Below are positions 16,483 through 26,269 of a stretch of DNA of 31,011 bases, in pieces. Source of the DNA: JAWXCF01 sp034440515. Lineage in GTDB: Bacteria > Bacteroidota > Bacteroidia > CAILMK01. The notes below the pieces were generated by a model. That model saw nothing but the letters and a program-made list of their open reading frames with translations, had not been told where the DNA came from and ran no database searches. Location of the stretch: assembly GCA_034440515.1 (NCBI GenBank), contig JAWXCF010000007.1, positions 1 through 31,011 on the forward strand, in the 5' to 3' direction. The first letter of the stretch is position 1. Each line of letters opens with the position of its first letter. Both the position numbers and the translations under genes were made by a program.

Positions 16483-17643
16483 TTAAATATTTAAACGTAA
16501 ACCAAATGTATGCGTTGCACTAAATGGCTTGGCTGCTCTAATAGAATAGTCTAAACCAAATAGCCTTTGTTTCTCTTTACCAAATAAGAAATTGACACTA
16601 AAGCCTGCAGACGGACCACTATAGGCAAATGTTCTGCTATCAGCTTTAAATATATTTTTCTCATACACGTAACCAGCCCTAACTTGAAAAATGCTGATTG
16701 GCGTAAACTCTAAACCAACACCAATTTGGTCTTGACTAAATGCATTAGATGTAAATGCAGCAGATACAGACAATACAGGTTTAAACCTATTATCTACAGA
16801 TGTCACAGCTAATGGAGTGCTATCCTTAGGATTTCTAATTTTCTTTGGTATATTGTTTGTGTTCGTTAAGATGTCATAACTAGCAGCAATATTTAATACG
16901 CTCGGCATTTCATATGGTGATGGTCTACGCTCTATAGTCATACTGTAGTCATAACCCTCTAGTACACCCCTACTGCTTAAACCATCACCCCTAACGGTAA
17001 GTGCTGGTCCAACATTTCTTAAGGCTACACCAAATCTAGCACGGTCATTATCGCCACCTTTATACATAATTCCTGCATCTATGGCAAAACCACTTGCTCT
17101 GGCATTTGTAATCCCTTCGCTAATGGTTTTAAATACAAACCCTCCACTAATATTATTGCTAAATGCGTGGCTGAAACCTATACTTAAGTTAGTAAAACTT
17201 GGTGAATAAAAAGAGCCATTGCCTGCTGGTTGACCTTCTGTAGTTACTTGGATGCTACCAATGTCTAGGCTGTTAATGCTAAAGGTTAATGCATTGCGCT
17301 TACGCCCAAAGCTGTCCCTACTGCCACCAACGTGAGCGACCAATCCAAATGAGTTAACACTCATACCTACTGCCCCGCCTAACCAAAGACTGCGTGATAC
17401 TGCAAACTCAGTCCCGTTGGTATTCACAGCGCCTCCTATGTTAAAATTAACAGACTCAACACCAGACATTGAGGCCATATTGGTACCACCCAAACCGCTG
17501 CTTCTGCCCCAAGGGTTAATTAATAATTGTGTACCCCCTGCTTGACCTGCACGGTCAGGGTTACCCGCTATACCATAACTAGACTGGATACTTAGCGTTA
17601 GCACCAAAGCAGTAACTAACACGTATTTTAAATATTTATTCAT
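16483..17643 (-). CDS. PorV/PorQ family outer-membrane beta-barrel protein
   Basis: A 386-residue FadL-like barrel of the PorV/PorQ group. PorV is the T9SS shuttle that carries cargo from the translocon to the attachment complex; PorQ is a related T9SS component. A signal peptide covers residues 1 to about 24 (cleavage near SSYG/IAG). The mature N-terminus has the family pattern GTQLLINPWGRSSGLGG followed by MSGVESVNFNIGG, equivalent to the G-x-G-A-R-x-x-x-M-G-G and W-N-P-A-G elements. The rest is alternating amphipathic strands ending in HTFGLRLNI, a barrel-type C-terminus. It is the third gene of a unit with the 1305-aa exported protein (66 bp gap) and a TonB receptor. Whether it is a true PorV or a paralogue dedicated to its neighbour cannot be told from sequence alone. 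Confidence 0.82.
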   Translation of the reverse strand: MNKYLKYVLVTALVLTLSIQSSYGIAGNPDRAGQAGGTQLLINPWGRSSGLGGTNMASMSGVESVNFNIGGAVNTNGTEFAVSRSLWLGGAVGMSVNSFGLVAHVGGSRDSFGRKRNALTFSINSLDIGSIQVTTEGQPAGNGSFYSPSFTNLSIGFSHAFSNNISGGFVFKTISEGITNARASGFAIDAGIMYKGGDNDRARFGVALRNVGPALTVRGDGLSSRGVLEGYDYSMTIERRPSPYEMPSVLNIAASYDILTNTNNIPKKIRNPKDSTPLAVTSVDNRFKPVLSVSAAFTSNAFSQDQIGVGLEFTPISIFQVRAGYVYEKNIFKADSRTFAYSGPSAGFSVNFLFGKEKQRLFGLDYSIRAAKPFSATHTFGLRLNI

Positions 17644-17709
17644 CTACAATTGTCTCTTTTTAAAATATGATGAGAAAACTCAAATATTGATTGAAAATAA
17701 AAACTAGGA

Positions 17710-20700
17710 CTAGAATGTATCTAAGTCAATAGGTTTAATGATACCGTACCATTTCAACACTTTTGTACCTAGACCAAAACCATCTATATGAATGATGTAG
17801 GCACCAGAACTAATTGGAACACCTCTTTGATTTTTCAAATCCCAATCTTGGAATGTGGTAGGATAAGGTGTACCATCATTTAATGCTTGATTCACCGTCT
17901 CGTCCTTATTAAAGGTTCTTATCAAAGTACCGTCTAGTGTATAAATTTTTATCACACTTTTAGATGGAATATTGGTAATTCTTACCCTATTATCTAACTG
18001 ATTAGTTTCATATAAACTGGTAGCATAATAAGGATTAGGCACTATGTTAACAATGTCTAGCGCGCTGGTTCCAGCTGGCTTGTTATTTTGGACTGCTGCA
18101 ATGTCATCTGTACTGAATTCGTACAACGGAATGCCTTTATTTTTCCCAGAGTTTGCGTAAGTCTGATATGGACGTTCAACTCTAAGTCTAATTCTAGTTT
18201 CTGTAGGAATGATACCATCTTTTATAGAAGCTAATTTCAATCTAGACATCGGTTCCATTACCCAAGCCAAACTACTAAAAGTATTAATTAGAGTAGAGGT
18301 AGTAGGATTAGATAAACTAACTACATTCCATATTCTATTACATCTATCATAGGCACCTGCTATTGGGTTATTTACTGGTGTACCACCAAAACTATTCATA
18401 ACATAAATCCAGTGTTTACCACCCCACAGATACCTACCTAAGAAGTCTTGAAAACCTGCTGAAGGGTTGGTTTCAGTTTGGGTTGGATTCCATATCATAT
18501 CATTACCTGATTGATCACTTAGGTGAGAGTCTTCGCCAAAAAACACATTCAATCGTTCGCCAGTTTCTAAGTTAATAGCATAACCTGGGAACAAACTTTT
18601 ACCTCTCTTTAGTAGGTCGCTGCTATATACAGGCAAACCTGCAGCATCGGTTTCACCCAACCAGCCCTCGTGCTTACGTAATTGGAATTTTTTAGCATTA
18701 CCTTCATTTATACCTTCCGCTTCTCCCATTTCTAATACTACACACTCACTCCATTTACTTCTGTCGCTAGTAAATACAAGGTCAACACTAGGTAATTGAG
18801 TTAATCTCGGAAAATTAGCACTTAAAAATCCTGGTACGGGCCCTAGTGTTACACTATTGTTTGTACCAGTAGTAGAACGTGCACAAAGTGCAGCAGGTGC
18901 AATAATACCACCTAAAAGCCTTTCATAACTTTCATTAGGGTCATTCCAAGTTTTAACAGCACCTGTATCTATGGCTGCATCATCTACAGCAGTAGTAATC
19001 ATACTTAAGTTTCCATATCTACCAGATCTAATCCAGTTCCCAGGTGTTGGCACCCCTGCTTGTAGATTAGTTTGATGATCAACATCTTCTATACCACCTA
19101 ACCAAGCGTAACTTGAGTCATTATATTTTAGTGTAGCTTCTAGGAATCCATTTTTTTCATCTAACCAAGAGTAACCAGGTCCATTAACTTGATTGATGGT
19201 GATGCTGATACCCAAGGGTAAGCGAACATCTTTACCAGCTCTGGTCTCAACTCTGAATAAAAGCTGTTCATTATTTTTATTTATCGCAGATTCACTTAAT
19301 ATAACTTGCCCAGTAGTCGTATTGGTTAATTCCCATCTGGCAACAGCCGTATAACTTGGTGAAAAATTACTACCACCAGTTGCTAATGACAATGTAGTAA
19401 ATGCTGCCGGATTAGGCACTTTGTTTATAACGCTATCTAAAAATTTCAACACATACTTGCCTGGTGCAATTCTAGTTGGATCATATACTTTGATATCGAC
19501 AGGGCCGTTACCACCCTTGTAGGTTGGGGTATTTGTTTTGCCATTAGCAAGTATTTCATTCTCAGTTTCTGTAGTTATCTCGAGTATTTTACCTCCATTA
19601 CCAATACCTTCGATTCTGGTAATTTTCGGACCAAAACCATACACAGAGTTTAAAATGGTACCACCAAACTCTGGATTATTAGGGTGCGGTATAGCTGTAT
19701 ATGCTCTAACATTTCTACGACCCGCCAAATATTGAATTGGCTCATTAGCATCATCAGCAATTGAGTATGCTATCACTAGGTAGTAATAATACTTAAAATT
19801 GACTAAGTTAATATTTCCACTTGCAAAGGCGTCTGATGTAATCTCAAACGTGTGTCTAATTCCGTTATTCTCTGCACCTTCAACATATTTTACAAATTTG
19901 TTTTGATTTACAGTTGGGTCAAACTCTTGGTTAACTATGTCTGTAATTTCATCTTTAAAATCAACTTGACCAATTAGCCTTGCCTTATCTACTTGATTTA
20001 ACTCAGAAGAAGTGACCGTGCTATTTTTCAATTGATAAATTTGATAACCTTGAAACTTATAAGTAACATCTTGACCATTAGAACCAATAATTTTATCTTT
20101 ATAATTTTCAATGGGTAGTGTATTTTCAAGCGATAAAATTAGTTTTTCATCAAACTCTCTAACTACTAAAGTAGGGGCATCTGGGCCATCTATTAATTTA
20201 AATTGGTTGTTGTATAGTTTTTGAGCTTTGTCATCTGCTAATCTTAGTAAACTAATTGAACCCGTAGCGCCACCAGCACTTGCTCTAGCATATACGGCAC
20301 CAACAGTTACTTTGTTTCTAGCACCTGGTTTTAGTGAGAATGGTCCAGAAGACTGTAAAAACCTTCTGTCAGCAGGTCTATTACCAGCAGTTAATTCGGT
20401 CCATCCGCCAGTATTACCCAGTACAGGGTCACCATCAAACATAATATCATAAGACATACTTCCACCTCTACCACTTCCACCGTTTGTTACATTTTGACCA
20501 TCTTTCCATCTTGCAGTTAGATAATAATAGTAGTGTAATGGCGCACTAGGATTACCAATTATGCTAAAGTCATTATTATAATAAACAAAATATTTTAATC
20601 CAATTTGCTTGCCATTTTGGTCTAGTGGTCCCTCAAAAAAGTCGATACCTATAGTAGGTGGATTAGCTCCATAGCCAAGTACACCTTCATCATTATCATC

Positions 20701-21627
20701 ACCATTATAGCAGTAACCCATAGACCTTAGTCTATCAGCTCCTACATAGTCATCATTAGCATTACCTAGGTCACAGTCAACCCATTGTCCAAAATAGGTA
20801 CTGTCTAATTGTCCAGAACTTCTATTTATAACCTCATTAGTATAGAAAGTCATATCATTTATCTCATCATTAGTAGAGTATGCAAATGCTTGACTTCTCA
20901 ATTCTAAACCGATGGCATCTGCCTGAGTTTCACCGTGTACATTTCCTTTATCATTTGACACGTACCAAAGTGATTGGTCACCAAAAATGTCTGGATAATC
21001 TAAACCTAATTCAGGATGATATTCACCATCTTTATCTACGTCAACAAAGGGTGCTTGAAAATACTCAGCATTACCAGTACGACCAGAACCACCGTTGTAG
21101 TTATGCGCTGGCCAGTTTCTTATAGCCTCAGTCATTAAGGCTGGGTTGTTTTTAAACTCGTCTATCTCTGCACGGGTCATTTCATATATTCTATCCCAAT
21201 TTCTACATTGATTACCATCTATCTGAGCAGTACTAACATCTAGTGGGCCAGGGAAAAAGTCAGAACCAGACTGGCGATAGGTCATCGCTGCAAGTTTCAA
21301 GTTATTATTTTCTAAACCACCTATCCATAATGCACCTGCAAATAGTACATTTCTACGTACTTGTCCAGCTTGGGTTACTTTAGGCACCTCATATTTAGCT
21401 GTACTTACTAGGTCCCACCAGGCATCACCACCGTTCATTATTCTGGCTCTTACGTTATTCACATCTAAGTCTGACTGACCTGTTGCCGGAGCACAACCAG
21501 CGGCACGTTTACCGCGCTTTGGGGTATTAAACTTCTGCCCTGTATTAGGTGCAGACAGCACACTAGCTGAATACAAACACAATACAGCCAGTATCAGAAG
21601 TCGACTTTTTTGGCTAATTATTTTCAT
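17710..21627 (-). CDS. Giant exported protein with FlgD-like/T9SS-type C-terminus
   Basis: A 1305-residue exported protein; no enzyme motif was found. Signal peptide at 1-26 (cleavage VLSA/P). The N-terminal block (about 53-135) has LDVNNVRARIMNGGDAWWD, LFAGALWIGG and YRQSGSDFFPGPLD, a pattern I recall from a family of large Bacteroidota surface proteins. DVDKDGEY (196-203) resembles a calcium-binding loop. Middle regions are Asn/Gly/Thr-rich and probably beta-sandwich repeats. The end carries VPNPYYA (1196-1202), IKIYTLDGTLIRTF, and WDLKNQRGVPISSGAYIIHI (1262-1281), a FlgD Ig-like/T9SS sorting-type module, then KWYGIIKPIDLDTF. It lies 36 bp after the TonB receptor gene and 66 bp before the PorV-like gene, so the three are very likely co-transcribed. 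Surface display or adhesion is an inference. Confidence 0.8.
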   Translation of the reverse strand: MKIISQKSRLLILAVLCLYSASVLSAPNTGQKFNTPKRGKRAAGCAPATGQSDLDVNNVRARIMNGGDAWWDLVSTAKYEVPKVTQAGQVRRNVLFAGALWIGGLENNNLKLAAMTYRQSGSDFFPGPLDVSTAQIDGNQCRNWDRIYEMTRAEIDEFKNNPALMTEAIRNWPAHNYNGGSGRTGNAEYFQAPFVDVDKDGEYHPELGLDYPDIFGDQSLWYVSNDKGNVHGETQADAIGLELRSQAFAYSTNDEINDMTFYTNEVINRSSGQLDSTYFGQWVDCDLGNANDDYVGADRLRSMGYCYNGDDNDEGVLGYGANPPTIGIDFFEGPLDQNGKQIGLKYFVYYNNDFSIIGNPSAPLHYYYYLTARWKDGQNVTNGGSGRGGSMSYDIMFDGDPVLGNTGGWTELTAGNRPADRRFLQSSGPFSLKPGARNKVTVGAVYARASAGGATGSISLLRLADDKAQKLYNNQFKLIDGPDAPTLVVREFDEKLILSLENTLPIENYKDKIIGSNGQDVTYKFQGYQIYQLKNSTVTSSELNQVDKARLIGQVDFKDEITDIVNQEFDPTVNQNKFVKYVEGAENNGIRHTFEITSDAFASGNINLVNFKYYYYLVIAYSIADDANEPIQYLAGRRNVRAYTAIPHPNNPEFGGTILNSVYGFGPKITRIEGIGNGGKILEITTETENEILANGKTNTPTYKGGNGPVDIKVYDPTRIAPGKYVLKFLDSVINKVPNPAAFTTLSLATGGSNFSPSYTAVARWELTNTTTGQVILSESAINKNNEQLLFRVETRAGKDVRLPLGISITINQVNGPGYSWLDEKNGFLEATLKYNDSSYAWLGGIEDVDHQTNLQAGVPTPGNWIRSGRYGNLSMITTAVDDAAIDTGAVKTWNDPNESYERLLGGIIAPAALCARSTTGTNNSVTLGPVPGFLSANFPRLTQLPSVDLVFTSDRSKWSECVVLEMGEAEGINEGNAKKFQLRKHEGWLGETDAAGLPVYSSDLLKRGKSLFPGYAINLETGERLNVFFGEDSHLSDQSGNDMIWNPTQTETNPSAGFQDFLGRYLWGGKHWIYVMNSFGGTPVNNPIAGAYDRCNRIWNVVSLSNPTTSTLINTFSSLAWVMEPMSRLKLASIKDGIIPTETRIRLRVERPYQTYANSGKNKGIPLYEFSTDDIAAVQNNKPAGTSALDIVNIVPNPYYATSLYETNQLDNRVRITNIPSKSVIKIYTLDGTLIRTFNKDETVNQALNDGTPYPTTFQDWDLKNQRGVPISSGAYIIHIDGFGLGTKVLKWYGIIKPIDLDTF

Positions 21628-21663
21628 TTTATTCTTATTTATTATATAGTTGTTATGTCAATA

Positions 21664-24600
21664 TTAAAATATCAACATAGCGCCTACTCTGAAAAATCTT
21701 GGGTTAATGTAATTACTTGGATCGTTTACTTTAATGGAATATTGGTCGTAGAATGCAACTGGGTCAATAGCACTGCTGGCGTCTCTTTTACCCAATTGTG
21801 AATTTAAATAACCATCATCATTGGCTAATCCTGTGAATTTATACACGTCAACTATGTTCTTAGCATCTAGTACGTTTTGTATGAATACAAATAAATTTAA
21901 AGTAGTTCCTGTTCTAACTCTGTTTTTCAGTCCTGAACTAGGATCTAATCTACGTGCAGTAATAAATATGTCTTTATCTATACGAGCATCTAAACGAAGT
22001 TGCCAAGGCAAACGGCTACCATTTATGGTACCTAGCAGTTGTGAACGTTGAGATACACCTATCTGAACGTCACCACCATTACCAATGGTTACATTGCTTT
22101 GTTTGGTATATGGAGTACCAGAGCGTGCATTGAATATAAAGTTAATACCTGCATCTTGTAATATTCTTCTGCCGGCAATTGAGAAGCCTTGATAGTTTTT
22201 ACCACTACCAAATCTATAGTCAATAATACCGTTAATCAAATGCCTAACATCATAATCTAGTGGGAAGGGTGTACGTAGGTTTGGTTGACCTGCACTAATT
22301 AAATTACCTGCAGAGGAAGCACCAGAACCGGTACCCTCAGCAAATTGTAATGTATAGCTTGCATTTAATTCAATACCAGATACTGCATCTAATTGGCTTG
22401 TTGCACCTGCTCTAGCATAGCGATAACCAAATGTGAAACCCTTAACTGTACCGAAATCTATGTTTCCAAAAGATACATAAGTGATTGGGTAGGCTTGATT
22501 TATCTGTACTCTTTGTACTTGGTCACGTATTTGACCATAATACGCCGTCATAGTTATAGAGCTGCTATTACTAATTCTTTGGTTGAAGCCTAATTCATAA
22601 TTTGTTCTTTTCTCTGGTCTTAGGTTCGGGTTATTTATAACCAATGTTGCTCTTTGTTGTAAGAAGTAGTAGTCATCCCAACTTACTTGACTGTTTACAG
22701 GTCTTTGTGTTAACACGTCATAGTTTGCATAGAATTGTGAATTTTCGCTAATTGGGAATGCAAAACTTATACGAGGTAATAGGTTAATTTGTGGCTTGTA
22801 GTCGGTAAATGAAGCATCAGTTAGTGTTATCTGCTCTCTGGTATTAGCAGTTAAATAGGGTTGAATACGACCGCTTGTCGTACTAGTTGCCAGCACGTTG
22901 GGGTCTGGAGCCTCTGCACCTGTGTTGTCAAACCACCTATTACCGTCTCTATAACCAACTATTCTAGTTGGGTTTAGTGCATCATCTACATATACCACAT
23001 AATCACTCCCTATATTACTTGGGTGCACTATGTCCCTGTTTCCTAGTGTATTTACAGAACCTGCTGTTCTGGTTGGGTATAAACTGTACTGATCTTTAAG
23101 TACTTTTTGGTTGGCATCAAACCTATCAACCCTAAGTCCTATTCTGAAAGTTATGTCTTTCAAACTGAATTGGTCTTCTATGTATCCTGCTACATATATT
23201 GGATTATAGGCGCCTACATTTCTTCTATTAGAATCTAAGAAATTGTTAAGGGTACCTCTTCCCTTTACTTTATTACCTAAATGATCATAACCATAGTACG
23301 ATACATAAGAGTTACCGTTATTTAATAACTCATCTTGAGAGAAATAAGATAATTTTAACTCCTCTGGTTTGTATTGGTCTATATTTATAAGTGATGTTTG
23401 GTCAATTAATTTACCATTATTATCACGAGCACCTATTGATATTAGATAATTTCTAAAGTTCTTATCAAACGTTGATTGTCCGCTGGCAGCAATAGCATAC
23501 GGATAGTTTATGGTGTCTGTGAAAACTCCAAATTGATCATATACAGGTATTGGCTTAGTTCTGTCTAGTGTAGTTAAGTGCCTATTGGTCAATTGGCGGG
23601 CAAGAGTCCAAAGTGTTTGTACACTAGTACCTTGGTTACCAACCCCTACATCATAACTTCTAATTACATTTTGTTGATATTGAGCACCTATGGTGATTCT
23701 GTGTTTGTTAATTTCAAAGCCACCCTTAATATTTACAAAAAACTGCTCTGATGAATTTTTGTTATAGTTACCAAACCGAGTACCTGGTGCAGACCATAAT
23801 GAATAAATTGGTGTTGGTGTTTGACCATTCAGCAAACCACCAGCTGCTTGAATTACGGCGAAAGAAGAAGATACTGCAGAACCTTGGTCTAAAAAGGTCA
23901 ATGAATTAAAGAAACCAGTGTTATAGTTAGCTAGTAAAGGATTGTAAGTGCCCGGTGTGAATGTTACCCTACTTTCTTGAAAACCTTGTAAATAATTACT
24001 TTGCACCCTTTTACCGTCAACTGTATCAACAGTATATATATAGTTTGGCCTGAAATCTCTAGTAAATCTACCTATATAGCCATAAGCAAATAAATTGTCT
24101 TTAAATGACTCGTCTTGAGTGATGTTGTTATTATTAGTATAGTCGGCTTGTACAGTATAGTATGGGTTCTTAATGCCACCTTTTACAGTGGTATCTTCTT
24201 TAAATCTTTGTGTATATCTGGCAAATACCCTTGTATTTGCAGTGGTTACTAGTGGGTTATTTGCCGAATTATATAGATTATAGGTATATATGTAGGCGTT
24301 TCTAGAGTTTCTATCACCAGTTACACCGACAGTAAAGTCAGAATTTTCAGTTGGTGCTAATGATATCTTACCCGTAAAGCTGTAATTGATACTAGCAGTA
24401 TTAGGTACAAATCGAGTTTTGTTTAAATCGTCTTTAGTTATAAAGTTTGCTGTTGACACAAACCCACCCCCAGTTGGTGACGCTGCTATTGGATTATTCT
24501 TAATATTTTCAAATGCTTGGTCTTTAACTTGATACATATCAATGGCAGGGGGAGAATTAACGCCCAAATATTGTATGGTACCTGCTGCGAAAAAACCCAA

Positions 24601-25446
24601 TATAGCACGGCTAGATTTGCCCTTCTTTTTTAAGAAAGAGTTTTTCTGCTTTACATTATTCTCATCTCTATTTTGAAAAATTAAGGGACCTGTAAAAGTA
24701 CCCTCTATAAAATTATAAGAGAATGGATCTAAAAATTCTGAAGTCCTAACCTCGACACTACCAGAATATTCATCTGCCATACCACGCGTGGTAATACTAA
24801 CTACCCCACCCAATACGTCGCCATACTCTGCTGGTACACCACCAGTTGTGATGCTCAATTCCTTAATACCTCTTCTAGATAATGTAGGTAATCCTCTGGT
24901 ACGTACTCCATCTACTACGTATAGCGTATTATCTGTTCTACTACCTCTTATAGAGAACCCCCCACCTGATGCAATAACACCCCCCGTAGTTTGAATGGCT
25001 TGGCCTAAGTTTTCTGCTGGAGTTTTCTGCAAATCGTCTCCGCTTATTACATTCTCCTGAGTGGTTTTCTTTACATTAAGGTTTGGGTCAAACGTAACAT
25101 ACACTTCGGTTACCTTATTACTTAGTGTTACTTTAAAAATTAAGCTTTGACCTGAAGAAATAGAAACTTTGGTATAGACTTTGGGGTATACATCTGGAGT
25201 AGGCGCGCGAAATTTAAGAGAGTCATAAACACCTGACTCACGAACTTTAAGTGTAAATCTACCCTGTTCATCTGTTCTAGTAGCGGCTACATTTTTGCTT
25301 CCTTTATATAATATTATGGCAGCGCGCTCTATCGGGGCACCAGATGTTTCATCTGTTACTGTCCCTGTAATAGTCTGATCTTGAGCGTACAGTGTTCCAG
25401 TAAAAATACTGAAAATGATGGCTATGAGTAAAATTTTATTCCTCAT
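21664..25446 (-). CDS. TonB-dependent receptor with carboxypeptidase-regulatory domain
   Basis: A 1260-residue outer-membrane receptor. Signal peptide 1-21 (TLYA/Q). A CarboxypepD_reg-like beta-sandwich follows (about 24-110: ITGTVTDETSGAPIERAAI, TDEQGRFTLKV). The plug domain (about 127-221) shows SGDDLQKTPAENLGQAIQ, GGGFSIRGSRTDNTLYVVDG and GVPAEYGDVLGGVVSITTR. The remainder is a 22-stranded barrel with many aromatic-ended strands, closing in YINPRFFRVGAMLIF with a C-terminal Phe. No SusD-like lipoprotein is adjacent, so this is not a classical SusC/SusD polysaccharide uptake pair. Together with the exported protein and the PorV-like barrel downstream it forms a unit; ligand unknown. In such units the receptor may be an accessory to surface export rather than an importer, which is speculation. 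Confidence 0.92.
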   Translation of the reverse strand: MRNKILLIAIIFSIFTGTLYAQDQTITGTVTDETSGAPIERAAIILYKGSKNVAATRTDEQGRFTLKVRESGVYDSLKFRAPTPDVYPKVYTKVSISSGQSLIFKVTLSNKVTEVYVTFDPNLNVKKTTQENVISGDDLQKTPAENLGQAIQTTGGVIASGGGFSIRGSRTDNTLYVVDGVRTRGLPTLSRRGIKELSITTGGVPAEYGDVLGGVVSITTRGMADEYSGSVEVRTSEFLDPFSYNFIEGTFTGPLIFQNRDENNVKQKNSFLKKKGKSSRAILGFFAAGTIQYLGVNSPPAIDMYQVKDQAFENIKNNPIAASPTGGGFVSTANFITKDDLNKTRFVPNTASINYSFTGKISLAPTENSDFTVGVTGDRNSRNAYIYTYNLYNSANNPLVTTANTRVFARYTQRFKEDTTVKGGIKNPYYTVQADYTNNNNITQDESFKDNLFAYGYIGRFTRDFRPNYIYTVDTVDGKRVQSNYLQGFQESRVTFTPGTYNPLLANYNTGFFNSLTFLDQGSAVSSSFAVIQAAGGLLNGQTPTPIYSLWSAPGTRFGNYNKNSSEQFFVNIKGGFEINKHRITIGAQYQQNVIRSYDVGVGNQGTSVQTLWTLARQLTNRHLTTLDRTKPIPVYDQFGVFTDTINYPYAIAASGQSTFDKNFRNYLISIGARDNNGKLIDQTSLINIDQYKPEELKLSYFSQDELLNNGNSYVSYYGYDHLGNKVKGRGTLNNFLDSNRRNVGAYNPIYVAGYIEDQFSLKDITFRIGLRVDRFDANQKVLKDQYSLYPTRTAGSVNTLGNRDIVHPSNIGSDYVVYVDDALNPTRIVGYRDGNRWFDNTGAEAPDPNVLATSTTSGRIQPYLTANTREQITLTDASFTDYKPQINLLPRISFAFPISENSQFYANYDVLTQRPVNSQVSWDDYYFLQQRATLVINNPNLRPEKRTNYELGFNQRISNSSSITMTAYYGQIRDQVQRVQINQAYPITYVSFGNIDFGTVKGFTFGYRYARAGATSQLDAVSGIELNASYTLQFAEGTGSGASSAGNLISAGQPNLRTPFPLDYDVRHLINGIIDYRFGSGKNYQGFSIAGRRILQDAGINFIFNARSGTPYTKQSNVTIGNGGDVQIGVSQRSQLLGTINGSRLPWQLRLDARIDKDIFITARRLDPSSGLKNRVRTGTTLNLFVFIQNVLDAKNIVDVYKFTGLANDDGYLNSQLGKRDASSAIDPVAFYDQYSIKVNDPSNYINPRFFRVGAMLIF

Positions 25447-25732
25447 TCTTTGTTGTGCAATTATTATAAAACGTCAAATATGAGGAATTTTTTCCATTCC
25501 CCGTAGGCATTATTCATATAAGCTTAACATTTATATGAAGCAATATTCAAAAGTACATAGCCCATAATCAGATTAAAAATAAATTGACCTGCATTTATCG
25601 GAGTATTTTTTAGAAATATATAGGTAGGTTTTTCTAATATTATTCCAAGTTAACTGGATATTACGAGGAACTAGAAATAGTATTTTATCGGGAATTAAAT
25701 TAATTAGCTCTGCAAATAAAATTTCAATTAGC
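25447..25732. other. Gene-free space upstream of the TonB receptor gene
   Basis: 286 bp, AT-rich, with no credible gene. On the minus strand CATATTTG (complement of 25475-25482) is a one-mismatch fit to TAnnTTTG and could be the -7 element of the receptor unit, about 30 bp before its ATG. The downstream end of the epimerase gene shows no terminator hairpin. Confidence 0.35.
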
Positions 25733-26269
25733 TTAAAATGGGGAATCGAAATCCGATAAACTGACGAATGCTAAGTCACGAGCATTTAATATCTGACAAT
25801 TTTCTGGCCAATTGAAATTAATGCTATCATAGCGAATTCCCGTATCTGCTGCCTGATTATAAACAGTACTCACCATATAGTGCATAGTGGCTGTGCCATA
25901 AGGGGTACAAAAGCCGTGAGCAAAGCCAGCAGGTATGTACAGCATATCGCCAGTATCGGCCGACAATTCAATACTAAAGTGACGACAGAAAGTTGCGGAA
26001 CCCTTCCTAAGGTCCACTAAAACATCTAGCAATTTCCCTGCACTGCAGTATACCAGTTTAGCGTGTTGGTGTGGTGGTAACTGAAAGTGCATCCCCCTAA
26101 TGACTCCCCCTACATTGCGACTGTGATAGCACTCATCCCAATTTACATTAATTCCTTGCTCAGCATATAAGTCCTTATGCCAAACCTTCATAAACGAACC
26201 CCTAATATCGGTATGGATAACGGGCTTAATTAAAATAATGTCTGGAATAGATTGCTGAATGAATTGCAT
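25733..26269 (-). CDS. rfbC: dTDP-4-dehydrorhamnose 3,5-epimerase family protein
   Basis: A 178-residue cupin epimerase of the RmlC family, which epimerises C3 and/or C5 of 4-keto-6-deoxy nucleotide sugars. Key positions are kept: RGMHF with catalytic His61, Lys71 in HAKLV, DLRKGSATF (87-95), the metal-free cupin turn PAGFAHGF with His118, and Tyr131, the acid position in HYMVSTVY. Asp165 in LNARD matches the general Asp of the dyad. The stretch ADTGIRYDS (141-149) differs mildly from the usual EGGIRWDD, and the protein is short at its C-terminus. The rest of the rhamnose genes (rmlA, B, D) are absent, so the sugar is uncertain; a 3-epimerase or CDP-sugar epimerase partner of the ddhC-like gene is possible. 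Confidence 0.87.
   Translation of the reverse strand: MQFIQQSIPDIILIKPVIHTDIRGSFMKVWHKDLYAEQGINVNWDECYHSRNVGGVIRGMHFQLPPHQHAKLVYCSAGKLLDVLVDLRKGSATFCRHFSIELSADTGDMLYIPAGFAHGFCTPYGTATMHYMVSTVYNQAADTGIRYDSINFNWPENCQILNARDLAFVSLSDFDSPF

Noticed and set aside
21664..25446. SusC/SusD-type polysaccharide utilisation locus
   Set aside because: No SusD-like lipoprotein, glycoside hydrolase or sensor-regulator is adjacent; neighbours are an exported protein and a PorV-like barrel.
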